NCBI GenBank assembly: GCA_913056235.1
Contig: CAJXMW010000001.1
Location: 1,364,001-1,428,000, forward strand
Source of the DNA: an uncultured Fodinibius sp.
Lineage (GTDB): Bacteria; Bacteroidota; Rhodothermia; Balneolales; Balneolaceae
Direction of reading: 5' to 3'
Length of the DNA stretch: 64,000 nucleotides
The position numbers and the translations under genes were made by a program. The notes beneath the pieces were generated by a model. It was not told where the DNA came from and ran no database searches. It saw nothing but the letters and a program-made list of their open reading frames with translations. Shown here in pieces: positions 39,767 through 48,962 of this stretch; within the stretch, counting starts at the first letter, position 1, and every line of letters begins with the position of its first letter.

Positions 39767-42700
39767 GTGGCATACGGAGTTAAATATAGAGCCACTCATA
39801 ACAGTAATACAGGCCAAACTTCCACAAAGTATGAAATAGAAATACTTGAAAAGAATTTTAGTGGCACTTTAACAGAAGTAAAGGGACATGGTCCTGAAGG
39901 AATCTTCAAATTAAACTATGACAAGATAGACATTGAAGATCCTTATTCAGATCCAATTCAAAAGGGTCGTCTCGAATTCTTTTTATCAATAGGAGGTAGT
40001 ACTTCCTATGATGGAGTTGCTATACTTGATGAAATATTCCATGCTGATGAAAGCGAATATAGATTAAGACTTAAAAAAAATGGGACCGTTGTTTGGACTG
40101 GATCAGTATTAGGTGATCTACTTAAATATCCTGAAGGGAAATATACCTATTCAGGAACTATTGTAGCTAAAGACTTAACTAGGCTTTCAGGTTTCGACTT
40201 TCCTCTCGTTGATCAACGCAAGAGAATAATTGATACAATTTCTAGGATCTTAAAAGATCTTGGCTACGGACTAGATATCTACACTTACACTTCTTGGACC
40301 GAAGATAATATATCTTCCTCTGATGATTACTTAAATCAAATATACAACGATGAAAAAGCTTTCAGACAGTTTGCTAATAATGGTGATGAGACTGATCAAC
40401 CAATTACAAACGAGAAAGCTTTAGAGCAGATACTTAAAAATCATGGATTAATTCTACGACAAGAAGATAATGCTTGGAGATTATATCAACTGTCAGCTCT
40501 CGAAGATCCTACTTCTGTTGATTGGTATAGATATGATTCTACAGGTACGCAACAAGCTTCTGGTACTTCTGATTTAACTGTAGATATTGAGTCTATTGAC
40601 ACTCATATCAAACCCGGAAGTACAAATAACTTCATAAGCGCTTTACAAGAAGCTAAAGCTAGATTTGAGCATAGAACTACAGTCTCAAATATCCAGTTTC
40701 CATCTTCTGTTATAGTTTCAGGCAACCAGACTAAAGACTTTACTCAATACATCAATACAGATGGTACGCAAAATATAGTATTGGGTGGAGATATTAGCGC
40801 TAAAATGACTTCTTCCCAAGAAACTGCTACAGCTTCTATTGCTTTGGGTGCTGCTGGTTATTGGTGGGATGATATTAACAATAAATGGACTGGTTCCTTC
40901 ACATATAACAATGTTGATCTTACGTCAGGTCACATTGATCCTGATTACCGAAATTTTATTGGTAGTGTAGATTATACTACTGAAAATCTTCCTAGTGATG
41001 CTGATGGTACATTAACAGTACGATTCAGAGGCGCTTTAGGTGAGACTATATCTTCAGAAGAGACATTTTATGGCGGTTGGGAAATATCGGTATTAAATGC
41101 ATCAGTAGAAGAAGGAAATAATACTGCTATTGAGTATGAATTAATCCAATCAGGAGATTATTCGAAGAAATATGAAACGGATAAACTTTGGTTTGGTGAT
41201 GGTCCAACTGGTTATTCTCCTGGTGCTCTTTCAACAGATGCTTCAGGATCTACTTTAACAAATGATTCTTGGAAGAGAAAAGGAGCTCCGTCTTCTTCAA
41301 ACTTCTTTAATGTACTACTATCAGAATTAATAGATACTCAACGTTCTACAAATAGAAATCTAGAAGCTGATATTAGAGGTCAATATTCTTCTACTGACTT
41401 AATCAGTTACAGTGGTAGTAATCTGTTCTTTATGGGTGGTAGTCTTACAGGACAGAATAATGAGTGGGATGCTGATTTCTTAGAATATACTGTTAAGACA
41501 GGATCAGATGTATTTAATGTCATTTATAAAAATAGTGATGAAGGTGAATCCGGTGGTGGATCAGCTACTCAAAGTTCTACAACTGATGGTGGAGTTTCAT
41601 TCTCTACAGGTGATTCACGTTGGGTAAATGTTACTGGTGATGTTATTTCAGGCAAGCTATCAGTTAATGATGTATTGAGTGCAAATAAGAGATTAGATGT
41701 AGATGATATTAGAATTGATGGTAATGTAATTTCATCTACTTCAGGTGATATCACTATAAATCCAGCTGGTAATCTTTATATCAGTGGAGATACAATTGAG
41801 ATTGATAAAGAGCTTACTACAACTGATAACACAGTTGTCTTGAATAGTGGTGAATCTGGATCAGGAGTTACAGCTGGATCATCTGGAATAGAGGTAGACA
41901 GAGGTTCACTACCATACTATAAATTCATGTTTCGTGAATCTGATGATGCTTTTGTAATCGGTAAATCAGGTTCACTTCAAACTGTTGCTACAAGACAAAA
42001 TTCTCCTGTCAATCAAGGTGTAGCATATTGGAACGGTTCATTAAATCGGTTCGATACTAACTCATCACTAACATTTAATGGTTCGCAACTTTCATTACCT
42101 ACACTTTCTTCTACTGGAAATGTAATAGTTGGTGGTGTACTAGATCTTCAAAGTGGAAAACTAATAAACCTCAATGAGATTGAAGGTCGTGGTGATGATA
42201 AGATTGAAATTTATAATGCTTCAGGAGCAAGTAATTCAAGAACTTACTTAGAATTATATGGTAATGAGTCAGGAAAAGTAGGCCAAGCTCATTTAGGTGG
42301 TAATAGTATTCATTTCTTTACAGGAGTTACTGATTCTTCTGTAGGCTCAAATGATATCACATTCAACTCTAACGGTACTGCAACTTTTAGAAATGATTTA
42401 ATATATCATACTAAGTTTACGTCTGATGACTATACATCAGGTATCCTAGGAGCAGGATCAATTCTTGATAACGATGCTTCCGGCGGTTCTTTCTTTGAAG
42501 TTGATAACATGAGAGTACGAAATGAATTTCGTGCTCACATTTTCATGAAAGATGTCTTGAGAGTATCAAATGGTCAAAGAGTTGGTACTGATTCCGCACA
42601 AGTACATGAAGATGTAACACTTTCTGATAATACTGCAGGACAGACTATCAAAATTGATTCAGGTCTTGGAAATGCTACATTTTCAGTCGGTGATTTGATT

Positions 42701-45322
42701 TGGGCTAAGTCAATGTCTGATGATGGAGGTACTATCTATGGTGTAAAAGCTGAGATAACTTCTATAGATACTTCTCCATCGGACCATACAGTATTGACTG
42801 TTGATACATCAAATGGTGGTAACGGAGGTTCAATAAAAGACGGTGACGTAATAGCTAGAGTATCAGGAGGATACTTATTTGAAGATGCCTCTAGTCAATA
42901 TAGTCCATTCTATGATGTTTATGATGGTGTTTCAACTTGGACTGATTTTCAAAGTACAGATAAATTAAAAGCTCGATATGGTAATTTAGCAGGAGCGCCA
43001 AACTTATCAGATGGAACAAGTCCTTCAGGGTATGGACTTTATTCTGAAAATATATTCTTAGAAGGTACAATAGTTACTGATAATGGTAGGATCGGTGGAT
43101 GGACAATTAATTCATCAAATATTACAGGAGGTAACTTAACACTTAATTCTTCAGGACAGATTGTTAATAGTACACAAATCAATTCTACTAATGCTTATCA
43201 GTTAAACAATGATGGTTCAGGTCATTTAGCTGGTGGAGAAATTAGTTGGAGTAATACAGGTAACGTAACATTTGGTTCTTCAGTAACTCTTTCATGGTCT
43301 TCTGTAACTGATGATGGAAGTAAACCTGCTGATAATGCTGATGTTACTTCTAATAATACAGCAGCAAATATTTCAGGTCAGGGAGCACTTGCTACTCAAA
43401 ATGATGCTGATTGGCAAACACAAGTAACTGGTACTGGTAAGCCTTCAGATAATGCTACAGTTGGTGCTGATTGGAATAGTAACTTATCAAATATTCCAAC
43501 AAATCTTGATAGCTTAGGTGATATACCAACTTACATTAACTCAACTTCTATATCATCAACTACAATCACTTCACCTACAATTGCAGGTAATAACGGGGTA
43601 TTTAACGGTTATATAGCTGTTAATGCTTCTTCTCCAATGATTATCGGTTCAGATGCTGGTGGATCTGGTAATCACGGAATTTACTTCTCTTCAAATGGTG
43701 ATCATTGGTACGATGATGAAAGATTCCAAGTCGGTGGTTCAAATGGAATTTCCTATACAGGATCAGGTAATGTTCAAATAGGAACTGGAGCTGACTTTGC
43801 TGGTACGCTTACAGCACCGGATGGTAATATAAGTGGATGGACTATTAATACTTCTAATTTAACCTCTCCTGATGGTTCAACGGCTGAGATACACTTGCAA
43901 GATGCTTCTGAAACCAGATTGAAGATAGGTTCTGAAGCTACACTCCCATCTACAGTTGATTTAAGTTTTGAGTCAGATCCAGGAGGTACTACAGTAGCAT
44001 TTACTGGTGGTGGTTCACAAACTAATACAGCTTCGGATTTCAATAGTAGCGTCATTGCTGGAACTTTTAATACTTCTAAACAAGTAGAGGTTAATTGGAG
44101 TATTACTGATAATAGTTCTTCAGGTATTCCAGAATGGTCAGTTAAAATACAAGGATATAATGGTTCGTCTTGGGAAGATGTTCCGGATACACAAATCTCT
44201 GGAGCTGGTGACAGTTCAAGAACACAATATGCAACACTCTCTGATTATGAAGATGGTAGATTAATATTAACTGTAAGTGCCAGAAAACCAGAAGATGATA
44301 CAAACGTATCCTTGAATTATGACAGCGTAAAGCAATATGATGTAGAAACCGTTATTAACAAATACGGTATTTTCTCTAGACTCTCACCAAATACAGTAAA
44401 AGCTCTTGGTGACTCAGCAGGTGGTAGTGAACTTGCAGTTCCAGTAAGTTCTGTCTTTGGTAGAACAGGAGATATAACTGCTCAGTCAGGAGACTATAGT
44501 ATATCTCAAATCAGTAATGCTAATCCTTCTAATTGGGATACAGCTTATATTGAAAGAGGATCTCAAATTGCTGGTACTAACTTATCATGGGATGGTTCTC
44601 AATTAAATGCTACTACTGGAACTGACACAAACTATTACTTAACAGGATTATCGTTTGATACAGGTAATGGTGTATTGACAGCTACAGTTAATGGTGCATC
44701 TAACGTTACTGAAGATTTAGATGGTCGATATTACAGGAGCGGTGACAGTGCAAACTTTAACATGATAAATCTTTCAAACCATGAAATTGGTGATTATTCA
44801 ACCGGTGGTGATATCTTCCACGATGAGAGTGCAGGGCTTTACGTAGTTAGTTCGAATATAGGAGGATCTGGTGCAGCTCTTTGTTGGACAAGTGATAACT
44901 TTAGTGCTGGTTCAAATCTTTCAGTTAGCTATGATAGTGAAGATGAGCCAACTCTTAGTGTTGTAAACAGCCCAACATTTTCAGGACAAGTTACATGGGG
45001 TTCTGATATACGATTGAAGGATAATATCACTTCAATCAAAGATTCTTCTGAGATACTAAAACAGTTAAATGGTAGAAGATACACTCGTAATGATAGAGAG
45101 GGTGAGGCTGAAATAGGTTTTATTGCTCAAGAGGTAAATAGAATCCTACCTGAAGCAATAAGAATCCCAGAAAATGAAGATGAGATGTGGTCAATGAATA
45201 CAGTTCCAATTACTGCTCATTTAGTCGAAGGATTTAAGGATCATGAATCTCGTATAGATAAGCTTGAAAAAGAAAATGCTAGATTAAGAGAGAGATTAAG
45301 AAATCATGGCATTACCGGATAG
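39767..45322 (+). CDS. giant tail/receptor-binding protein with C-terminal peptidase S74 chaperone
   Basis: 1,851 residues, the only large protein after the tape measure, so it must combine distal tail, baseplate hub and fibre functions. Residues ~1-300 are tail-hub-like (IEILEKNFSGTLTEVKG, VVWTGSVLGDLLKYPEG, FANNGDETDQPITNEKALEQIL). Residues ~300-1,740 are Ser/Thr/Gly/Asn-rich beta repeats. Residues ~1,745-1,851 are the S74 intramolecular chaperone (SDIRLKDNITSI, IGFIAQEVNRILPEAI), which trimerises and cuts itself off. A coiled-coil end (LEKENARLRERLR) closes it. Starts at GTG 39767 behind CGGAGAAGTTAT. Confidence 0.85.
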   Translation: MAYGVKYRATHNSNTGQTSTKYEIEILEKNFSGTLTEVKGHGPEGIFKLNYDKIDIEDPYSDPIQKGRLEFFLSIGGSTSYDGVAILDEIFHADESEYRLRLKKNGTVVWTGSVLGDLLKYPEGKYTYSGTIVAKDLTRLSGFDFPLVDQRKRIIDTISRILKDLGYGLDIYTYTSWTEDNISSSDDYLNQIYNDEKAFRQFANNGDETDQPITNEKALEQILKNHGLILRQEDNAWRLYQLSALEDPTSVDWYRYDSTGTQQASGTSDLTVDIESIDTHIKPGSTNNFISALQEAKARFEHRTTVSNIQFPSSVIVSGNQTKDFTQYINTDGTQNIVLGGDISAKMTSSQETATASIALGAAGYWWDDINNKWTGSFTYNNVDLTSGHIDPDYRNFIGSVDYTTENLPSDADGTLTVRFRGALGETISSEETFYGGWEISVLNASVEEGNNTAIEYELIQSGDYSKKYETDKLWFGDGPTGYSPGALSTDASGSTLTNDSWKRKGAPSSSNFFNVLLSELIDTQRSTNRNLEADIRGQYSSTDLISYSGSNLFFMGGSLTGQNNEWDADFLEYTVKTGSDVFNVIYKNSDEGESGGGSATQSSTTDGGVSFSTGDSRWVNVTGDVISGKLSVNDVLSANKRLDVDDIRIDGNVISSTSGDITINPAGNLYISGDTIEIDKELTTTDNTVVLNSGESGSGVTAGSSGIEVDRGSLPYYKFMFRESDDAFVIGKSGSLQTVATRQNSPVNQGVAYWNGSLNRFDTNSSLTFNGSQLSLPTLSSTGNVIVGGVLDLQSGKLINLNEIEGRGDDKIEIYNASGASNSRTYLELYGNESGKVGQAHLGGNSIHFFTGVTDSSVGSNDITFNSNGTATFRNDLIYHTKFTSDDYTSGILGAGSILDNDASGGSFFEVDNMRVRNEFRAHIFMKDVLRVSNGQRVGTDSAQVHEDVTLSDNTAGQTIKIDSGLGNATFSVGDLIWAKSMSDDGGTIYGVKAEITSIDTSPSDHTVLTVDTSNGGNGGSIKDGDVIARVSGGYLFEDASSQYSPFYDVYDGVSTWTDFQSTDKLKARYGNLAGAPNLSDGTSPSGYGLYSENIFLEGTIVTDNGRIGGWTINSSNITGGNLTLNSSGQIVNSTQINSTNAYQLNNDGSGHLAGGEISWSNTGNVTFGSSVTLSWSSVTDDGSKPADNADVTSNNTAANISGQGALATQNDADWQTQVTGTGKPSDNATVGADWNSNLSNIPTNLDSLGDIPTYINSTSISSTTITSPTIAGNNGVFNGYIAVNASSPMIIGSDAGGSGNHGIYFSSNGDHWYDDERFQVGGSNGISYTGSGNVQIGTGADFAGTLTAPDGNISGWTINTSNLTSPDGSTAEIHLQDASETRLKIGSEATLPSTVDLSFESDPGGTTVAFTGGGSQTNTASDFNSSVIAGTFNTSKQVEVNWSITDNSSSGIPEWSVKIQGYNGSSWEDVPDTQISGAGDSSRTQYATLSDYEDGRLILTVSARKPEDDTNVSLNYDSVKQYDVETVINKYGIFSRLSPNTVKALGDSAGGSELAVPVSSVFGRTGDITAQSGDYSISQISNANPSNWDTAYIERGSQIAGTNLSWDGSQLNATTGTDTNYYLTGLSFDTGNGVLTATVNGASNVTEDLDGRYYRSGDSANFNMINLSNHEIGDYSTGGDIFHDESAGLYVVSSNIGGSGAALCWTSDNFSAGSNLSVSYDSEDEPTLSVVNSPTFSGQVTWGSDIRLKDNITSIKDSSEILKQLNGRRYTRNDREGEAEIGFIAQEVNRILPEAIRIPENEDEMWSMNTVPITAHLVEGFKDHESRIDKLEKENARLRERLRNHGITG

Positions 45323-46532
45323 TGGACAATTAGATACATCTGACGTTTATCAAGAACGGTGGGGAGATGGTTCATCACCTTCAGGTACGTATACACTCGA
45401 GCAAATTCAAGAAGATTGGAACTTACCTGAAACACCTAATGATACTTCAATATTTTATGGAAAGGGCAGACCTGTAGTTTGGGTTGATGAAGTTGGACAT
45501 AGTGAAACAACTATTGAAGCTACTGCTGATGTAATTACAAGTGGGGGATACAGTGGTGCAGGTGATACAGAATATCGCTACGGCGTAAAAAAGGATTCAG
45601 ATAGTAGTTGGAGTTGGACTTCTGTTTCAAGTGTTTCAGCAACTTATGAAGGAGATTTAACGAATCATACCTTTACAAACTTAACTCCTGATACCAATTA
45701 CGATTTAGCTGTTCAGTCACGCAATATACATAACAACGGAGATTGGATAATAGACACAAATGTAACAGCTATATACACTGATCAGGATGCTCCACAAAAC
45801 GTACAAGTAACTCAAAATGGAGATTATGCTGATGTAACTTGGGACGATCCTCCTTCAGGCAATCCAGCTAACGGATATAGAATTAAAAAACCTGACGGTA
45901 CTACATCTGATGTTGGTTCATCAGCTAATAGCTTATCAGATGTTGTTTGTGGAGATTATGTTGCATCAGGAGAAACAGGAAACGTCAGTTATGACGTAAA
46001 AGCATTAGGCCAACACAGTGATTCTCAATACGTAACTGATTCTGCAAACTTCGATTGTACTACATTCTGCTTAACTGAAGGAACAGAGGTAACAGTGATT
46101 AAAGAGAATAAGAAAATAGAAGACTTAGAAGAAGGTGATAAACTTCTCGGTGCTGATATTAAGAATCTAAACGATGATAACAGACCGTTGCAGCTCTATG
46201 AATGGTCTTCTGACGAACTTCTTGCAGACGACGATATAGCCGTTATTAAGAGTATCTATCCACGTAAGGTTCTTGAAACTATCAGAATTAATGATGGTCT
46301 ACTAGAAGCTTCAAGAGAGCACTCTCAGCTTATCAAAAGAGATGGTGAATGGAAGTTTGTACGAATGAGAAACGTGCAAGTTGGTGATATTTTAAGAGAT
46401 CAAAATGGAAATGATATTCCAATAGAAAAAGTAGAAGTGATTAATGAAAAGAAAACAGTTTATCGCCTAACTCTTGAAGAACCAGTCCACACGTTCTACG
46501 GAAATGGAATTCTAACACACAATGTGAAATAA
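45306..46532 (+). CDS. tail-associated protein with fibronectin-like domain and C-terminal Hint (intein-like) domain
   Basis: 408 residues. The first ~60 (SGQLDTSDVYQERWGDGS) look tail-fibre related. Residues ~70-245 form one or two fibronectin-III-like modules (TFTNLTPDTNYDLAVQSR, then DAPQNVQVTQNGDYADVTW). Residues 255-408 are a Hint domain: C255 in FCLTEGTEVTVI, IEDLEEGDKLLG, the SREHSQLIKRDGEW strand (block B-like H), VQVGDIL, and the ending YGNGILTHN406-VK. Cys first and His-Asn last are self-cleavage residues. Only two residues follow the Asn, so N-terminal cleavage or ligation to another nucleophile is more likely than splicing. Overlaps the fibre gene by 17 bp. Confidence 0.8.
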   Translation: MALPDSGQLDTSDVYQERWGDGSSPSGTYTLEQIQEDWNLPETPNDTSIFYGKGRPVVWVDEVGHSETTIEATADVITSGGYSGAGDTEYRYGVKKDSDSSWSWTSVSSVSATYEGDLTNHTFTNLTPDTNYDLAVQSRNIHNNGDWIIDTNVTAIYTDQDAPQNVQVTQNGDYADVTWDDPPSGNPANGYRIKKPDGTTSDVGSSANSLSDVVCGDYVASGETGNVSYDVKALGQHSDSQYVTDSANFDCTTFCLTEGTEVTVIKENKKIEDLEEGDKLLGADIKNLNDDNRPLQLYEWSSDELLADDDIAVIKSIYPRKVLETIRINDGLLEASREHSQLIKRDGEWKFVRMRNVQVGDILRDQNGNDIPIEKVEVINEKKTVYRLTLEEPVHTFYGNGILTHNVK

Positions 46533-46533
46533 G

Positions 46534-46851
46534 ATGTATGAAGTTAGTGATTCAGATTTAGGAACGAAGAAAGGAATTATAGCTACACAAGATATTCCTT
46601 TAGGTTCTGATATTGGAGTTTGGGTAACAAATGATCCATCTAAAGCATATCGTTATCTAGTAAGAGGTAAGTGGTGGGAGACAGCTGAACTCGGTCGTTA
46701 TTGCAACCACTCAGACTCTCCTAATACTGATTATAAAGTTGAAAACGGAGAGCTTGTTATCGTATCAAAAGGGATTCAAAAAGGAGATGAGATACTAGTA
46801 AGTTATTGGTGGTGTAAAAAAGAAACTGGTTTTAAGAGTCCGTACCTATAA
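46534..46851 (+). CDS. SET-domain protein (putative protein-lysine methyltransferase)
   Basis: 105 residues: a minimal SET domain. KKGIIATQDIPLGSDIGVW is the opening 'G.G..A...I..G', LGRYCNHSDSPNTDYKVENG contains the NHS-type AdoMet/substrate pseudoknot, and IVSKGIQKGDEILVSYWW carries the final I..GdEi...Y. No pre/post-SET cysteine clusters. It starts one base after the Hint gene's stop with no separate leader, so it is made together with that protein. The substrate is unknown; a tail or Hint protein or a host protein are options. Confidence 0.82.
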   Translation: MYEVSDSDLGTKKGIIATQDIPLGSDIGVWVTNDPSKAYRYLVRGKWWETAELGRYCNHSDSPNTDYKVENGELVIVSKGIQKGDEILVSYWWCKKETGFKSPYL

Positions 46852-46855
46852 AAAA

Positions 46856-46880
46856 GCCTGTCAGTTTAGAACTGACAGGC
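46856..46880. terminator. terminator between convergent phage operons
   Basis: GCCTGTCAGTT and AACTGACAGGC pair perfectly over 11 bp around TAG. Six A precede it on the plus strand (T6 for leftward transcription). Ends the late operon and the leftward right-end cassette. Confidence 0.85.
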
Positions 46881-46908
46881 TCTTCGGAACTGATTGTGGA
46901 AGGCAGAT

Positions 46909-47394
46909 TCAGTTCCTTTGATATGAAACATCTGTTGTTTTTGGATATGAAGTTGCAATCTGTTTCATCTTATTCCAAGCTTGTGGTGCAATTGAAACTC
47001 CGGGCAAACCACTTGCGCTTGAATCTCCACCTTTAACTATTTCAAATTTTCCTAAAGTGTTTGATGATCCAGTTCCAGTTATTCTGATAACAGAAGATGA
47101 ATTAGATTCCATTATTGATACATCCAAAGAATATTGAGCATTAATCTCATTCATACTTCTCATAGAGGTTTTAAAAACCTTTAACGATTCATCAGTATTC
47201 TCAAAGCCAAATCCTTTTGAACTTAAATACTGAGCAAAATTTTGATAAGCTTCTTGAGGGGACTGATCTACTTTTAGTAGAATCGTATCAGCTTTATCCA
47301 TTGGTGTATTAGACGGACCTTCTGGTGGTAATGATGAAGTAGTAGCACATCCACTAATAACTACTACTAAAAATATTACGATTAGTTTTTTCAT
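46909..47394 (-). CDS. phage-encoded lipoprotein
   Basis: 161 residues from the ATG at 47394, which follows AGGAGATAAAATT; a longer open frame exists but has no leader. Signal peptide KKLIVIFLVVVISGCATTSS with the lipobox ISGC. The mature part is soluble, with YQNFAQYLSSKGFGFEN and beta-rich middle sequences, similar in style to small bacterial lipoproteins of unknown role. A surface lipoprotein expressed from a prophage may alter host envelope properties (for example superinfection exclusion); that role is inferred only from location. Confidence 0.65.
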   Translation of the reverse strand: MKKLIVIFLVVVISGCATTSSLPPEGPSNTPMDKADTILLKVDQSPQEAYQNFAQYLSSKGFGFENTDESLKVFKTSMRSMNEINAQYSLDVSIMESNSSSVIRITGTGSSNTLGKFEIVKGGDSSASGLPGVSIAPQAWNKMKQIATSYPKTTDVSYQRN

Positions 47395-47522
47395 AATTTT
47401 ATCTCCTTGATTAATGTTATTTACACTTTCGTTAGTACGATCACCCTCTACTACCAAAAGATCAACGGCTATTGATAAGTAGGAGCACTAATCAGGAAAC
47501 AGGAAGGATTTCTCAAAAGAAA

Positions 47523-47550
47523 AACCTGAGCTCGGTCAAAAGCTCAGGTT
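47523..47550 (-). terminator. terminator (leftward)
   Basis: AACCTGAGCT and AGCTCAGGTT pair perfectly around an 8-base loop. On the minus strand it is followed by TTTTTCTTTT. Ends the radC-containing transcript. Confidence 0.8.
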
Positions 47551-47575
47551 CATATGATAAGGAGTATGTTGGTCG

Positions 47576-47869
47576 CTAAGCTTCGTCAGAATCGATTGCG
47601 TAAATATATATCTTCGATTCGTCTTCAGTTTTCATTGTCCGTAGTTTAATTTCAGGACGTTCTTCTTCACGATTATATTGAGAAGCAAGAGACTGGATAT
47701 AATCGATTCGAGTATCTTCACCAGGCTCAATCTCTAAAGCACCTTCACCCGGTTGAATCTCATCAAACTTAGCATACATCTGAGATTTGATGCTATTAGG
47801 ATCTTTTCGTGATTTCTGTTTCTTAACTTCTTCGAACTTTTCTTGATCTACTTTTTTAACTGAACTCAT
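47576..47869 (-). CDS. phage hypothetical protein (97 aa)
   Basis: A strongly charged protein (start SSVKKVDQEKFEEVKKQKSRK; middle EIEPGEDTRIDYIQSLASQYN; end TMKTEDESKIYIYAIDSDEA). No family recognised. Follows radC on the same transcript. Confidence 0.5.
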   Translation of the reverse strand: MSSVKKVDQEKFEEVKKQKSRKDPNSIKSQMYAKFDEIQPGEGALEIEPGEDTRIDYIQSLASQYNREEERPEIKLRTMKTEDESKIYIYAIDSDEA

Positions 47870-47894
47870 AACTTTAACCTTTAGTTGTGATTGA

Positions 47895-48368
47895 TTAGTT
47901 GATTAAGTCTCGCTCTCGCATTGACGTATAGCTACCTTCCGAAATGATTAAATGGTCGACAACAGTAATTCCTAATAATTTACCTGACTCTACTATTCTG
48001 TTTGTTAGATTCTTATCAGCTTTGGAAGGGTCTAAATTTCCGCTAGGGTGGTTATGTGCTAGAAGTACTGAATGAGCATCTGCTAATAATGCTATTCTCA
48101 TTATCTCAGCTGGATCAACTATTGTAGCTGTAGATCCTCCTTGTGATATCAAAGCGTAACCTGTCACCACTTTTTGTGAATTCATTAGCACTATATAGAA
48201 GGACTCCTTTCTGGCTATTTGGTCGTTCCAGATTTTTCTGAGAAATGGAATTGCAAAATCAGGTCCTGTAATGACTACTGGCTCTAGATCAGTACGTGCT
48301 TTATACTTTAAGGAGAGTTCGTTGACTACAGCGTATTCAAACTCAAGTTGTTTCTTTGAATCACTCAT
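47895..48368 (-). CDS. RadC-like JAB/MPN domain protein
   Basis: About 157 residues. TGYALISQGGSTATIVDPAEIMRIALLADAHSVLLAHNHPSG, then PSKADKNLTNRI, then ITVVDHLIIS is the RadC fold with the JAMM metal motif HNHPSG-(7)-D. The N-terminal helix-hairpin-helix of chromosomal RadC is missing, as in phage and plasmid versions. Despite its name the role in DNA repair is unproven; anti-restriction cassettes often carry such genes. ATG 48368 overlaps the previous stop by 8 bp; a farther ATG at 48380 is possible. Confidence 0.85.
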   Translation of the reverse strand: MSDSKKQLEFEYAVVNELSLKYKARTDLEPVVITGPDFAIPFLRKIWNDQIARKESFYIVLMNSQKVVTGYALISQGGSTATIVDPAEIMRIALLADAHSVLLAHNHPSGNLDPSKADKNLTNRIVESGKLLGITVVDHLIISEGSYTSMRERDLIN

Positions 48369-48549
48369 TGAGATATGCAATTTCGTTATGAATGACTTCG
48401 ATAGCTTCGATCTCTCCTAACCATTCTTTTGTACCGTCAGGATAAGCTATCTCATAATTGTTGTTATCGTCCCAATCAGTGATTTCGATATCGGACTTAT
48501 GAATAAGTTTGAAAATTTCGAGTCCTGATTTAATCTCTTCGTGTGTCAT
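48361..48549 (-). CDS. phage hypothetical protein (62 aa)
   Basis: A small acidic protein (LEIFKLIHKSDIEITDWDDNN, IAYPDGTKEWLGEIEAIEVIH). No recognised family. First gene of the leftward right-end cassette, translationally coupled to radC. Confidence 0.5.
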   Translation of the reverse strand: MTHEEIKSGLEIFKLIHKSDIEITDWDDNNNYEIAYPDGTKEWLGEIEAIEVIHNEIAYLNE

Positions 48550-48954
48550 CTTTCTAACCTTTTATTAACCTTTAATCTCTACGGAGACCTTCGGGAAAAT
48601 TTTACAGCGAGAGCAAACGATTTACCGAGATTATTTTCCACTTCGGACTACGGGGAAAAGCACCAAAAAACGCTGTTAAAATCGCCGTTTATAGTATGTA
48701 TTCGTGTCCCGTGGATTGGGTTAGAAAGGTTGGCTGTAGGATGGTATGGCTAAGATGCTCTACCCGAAATGGATATATTGAAATAAGAGAAACCGCTGAG
48801 AACTAAATCATTTAAATTCAATTCTCAGCGGTAAATTTCAGTTCTAAACGATCCAAACAAGCTCAGCTGTCAGAAAGGCCGGATCTGTTTTTTATCTGGT
48901 TTAAACGATTCTTTAAATTCAAACGAGCTACCCCCTAACAATTGATGCGTAACA
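48550..48954. other. right-end non-coding region with 11-bp inverted repeat
   Basis: No supported gene in the integrated form. It should hold the promoter of the leftward cassette. ACCGCTGAGAA (48792-48802) and TTCTCAGCGGT (48832-48842) form an 11-bp stem with a 29-base loop. The segment 48870-48954 would be the 3' end of int in the excised circle. Confidence 0.5.
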
Positions 48955-48962
48955 GATGTTGC
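48955..48962. other. attR core
   Basis: GATGTTGC, identical to attL at 9062-9069. From here the comM frame resumes as Asp-Val-Ala-Leu-Val-Gly-Gly-Gly. Confidence 0.85.

Larger units (their letters stand above)
9062..48962. mobile_element. siphovirus prophage (HK97-type head) inserted in comM
   Basis: About 39.9 kb, bounded by an 8-bp direct repeat GATGTTGC at 9062-9069 and 48955-48962. It carries a large serine integrase at the left end and full head, packaging, connector, tail and lysis genes, so it looks complete. It is clearly richer in A+T than both flanks, with different codon choice (for example many AGA, GCT/GCA, ACA) and different ribosome-binding leaders. Early/lysogeny genes run left, late genes run right, and a short cassette at the right end runs left. 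No recognisable CI-type repressor, helicase or primase was found. Confidence 0.95.

Noticed and set aside
39767-45322. diversity-generating retroelement target in the tail protein
   Set aside because: No reverse transcriptase and no template/variable repeat pair were seen; the C-terminal end is an S74 chaperone, not a C-type lectin. The S23-like gene at 2999 is far away on the chromosome.
46909-47457. 182-residue version of the lipoprotein
   Set aside because: The extra N-terminal residues would bury the signal peptide; AGGAGAT directly precedes the ATG at 47394.
48541-48753. 70-residue rightward frame near the right end
   Set aside because: No purine leader, low-complexity start, and it lies in the likely promoter region of the leftward cassette.
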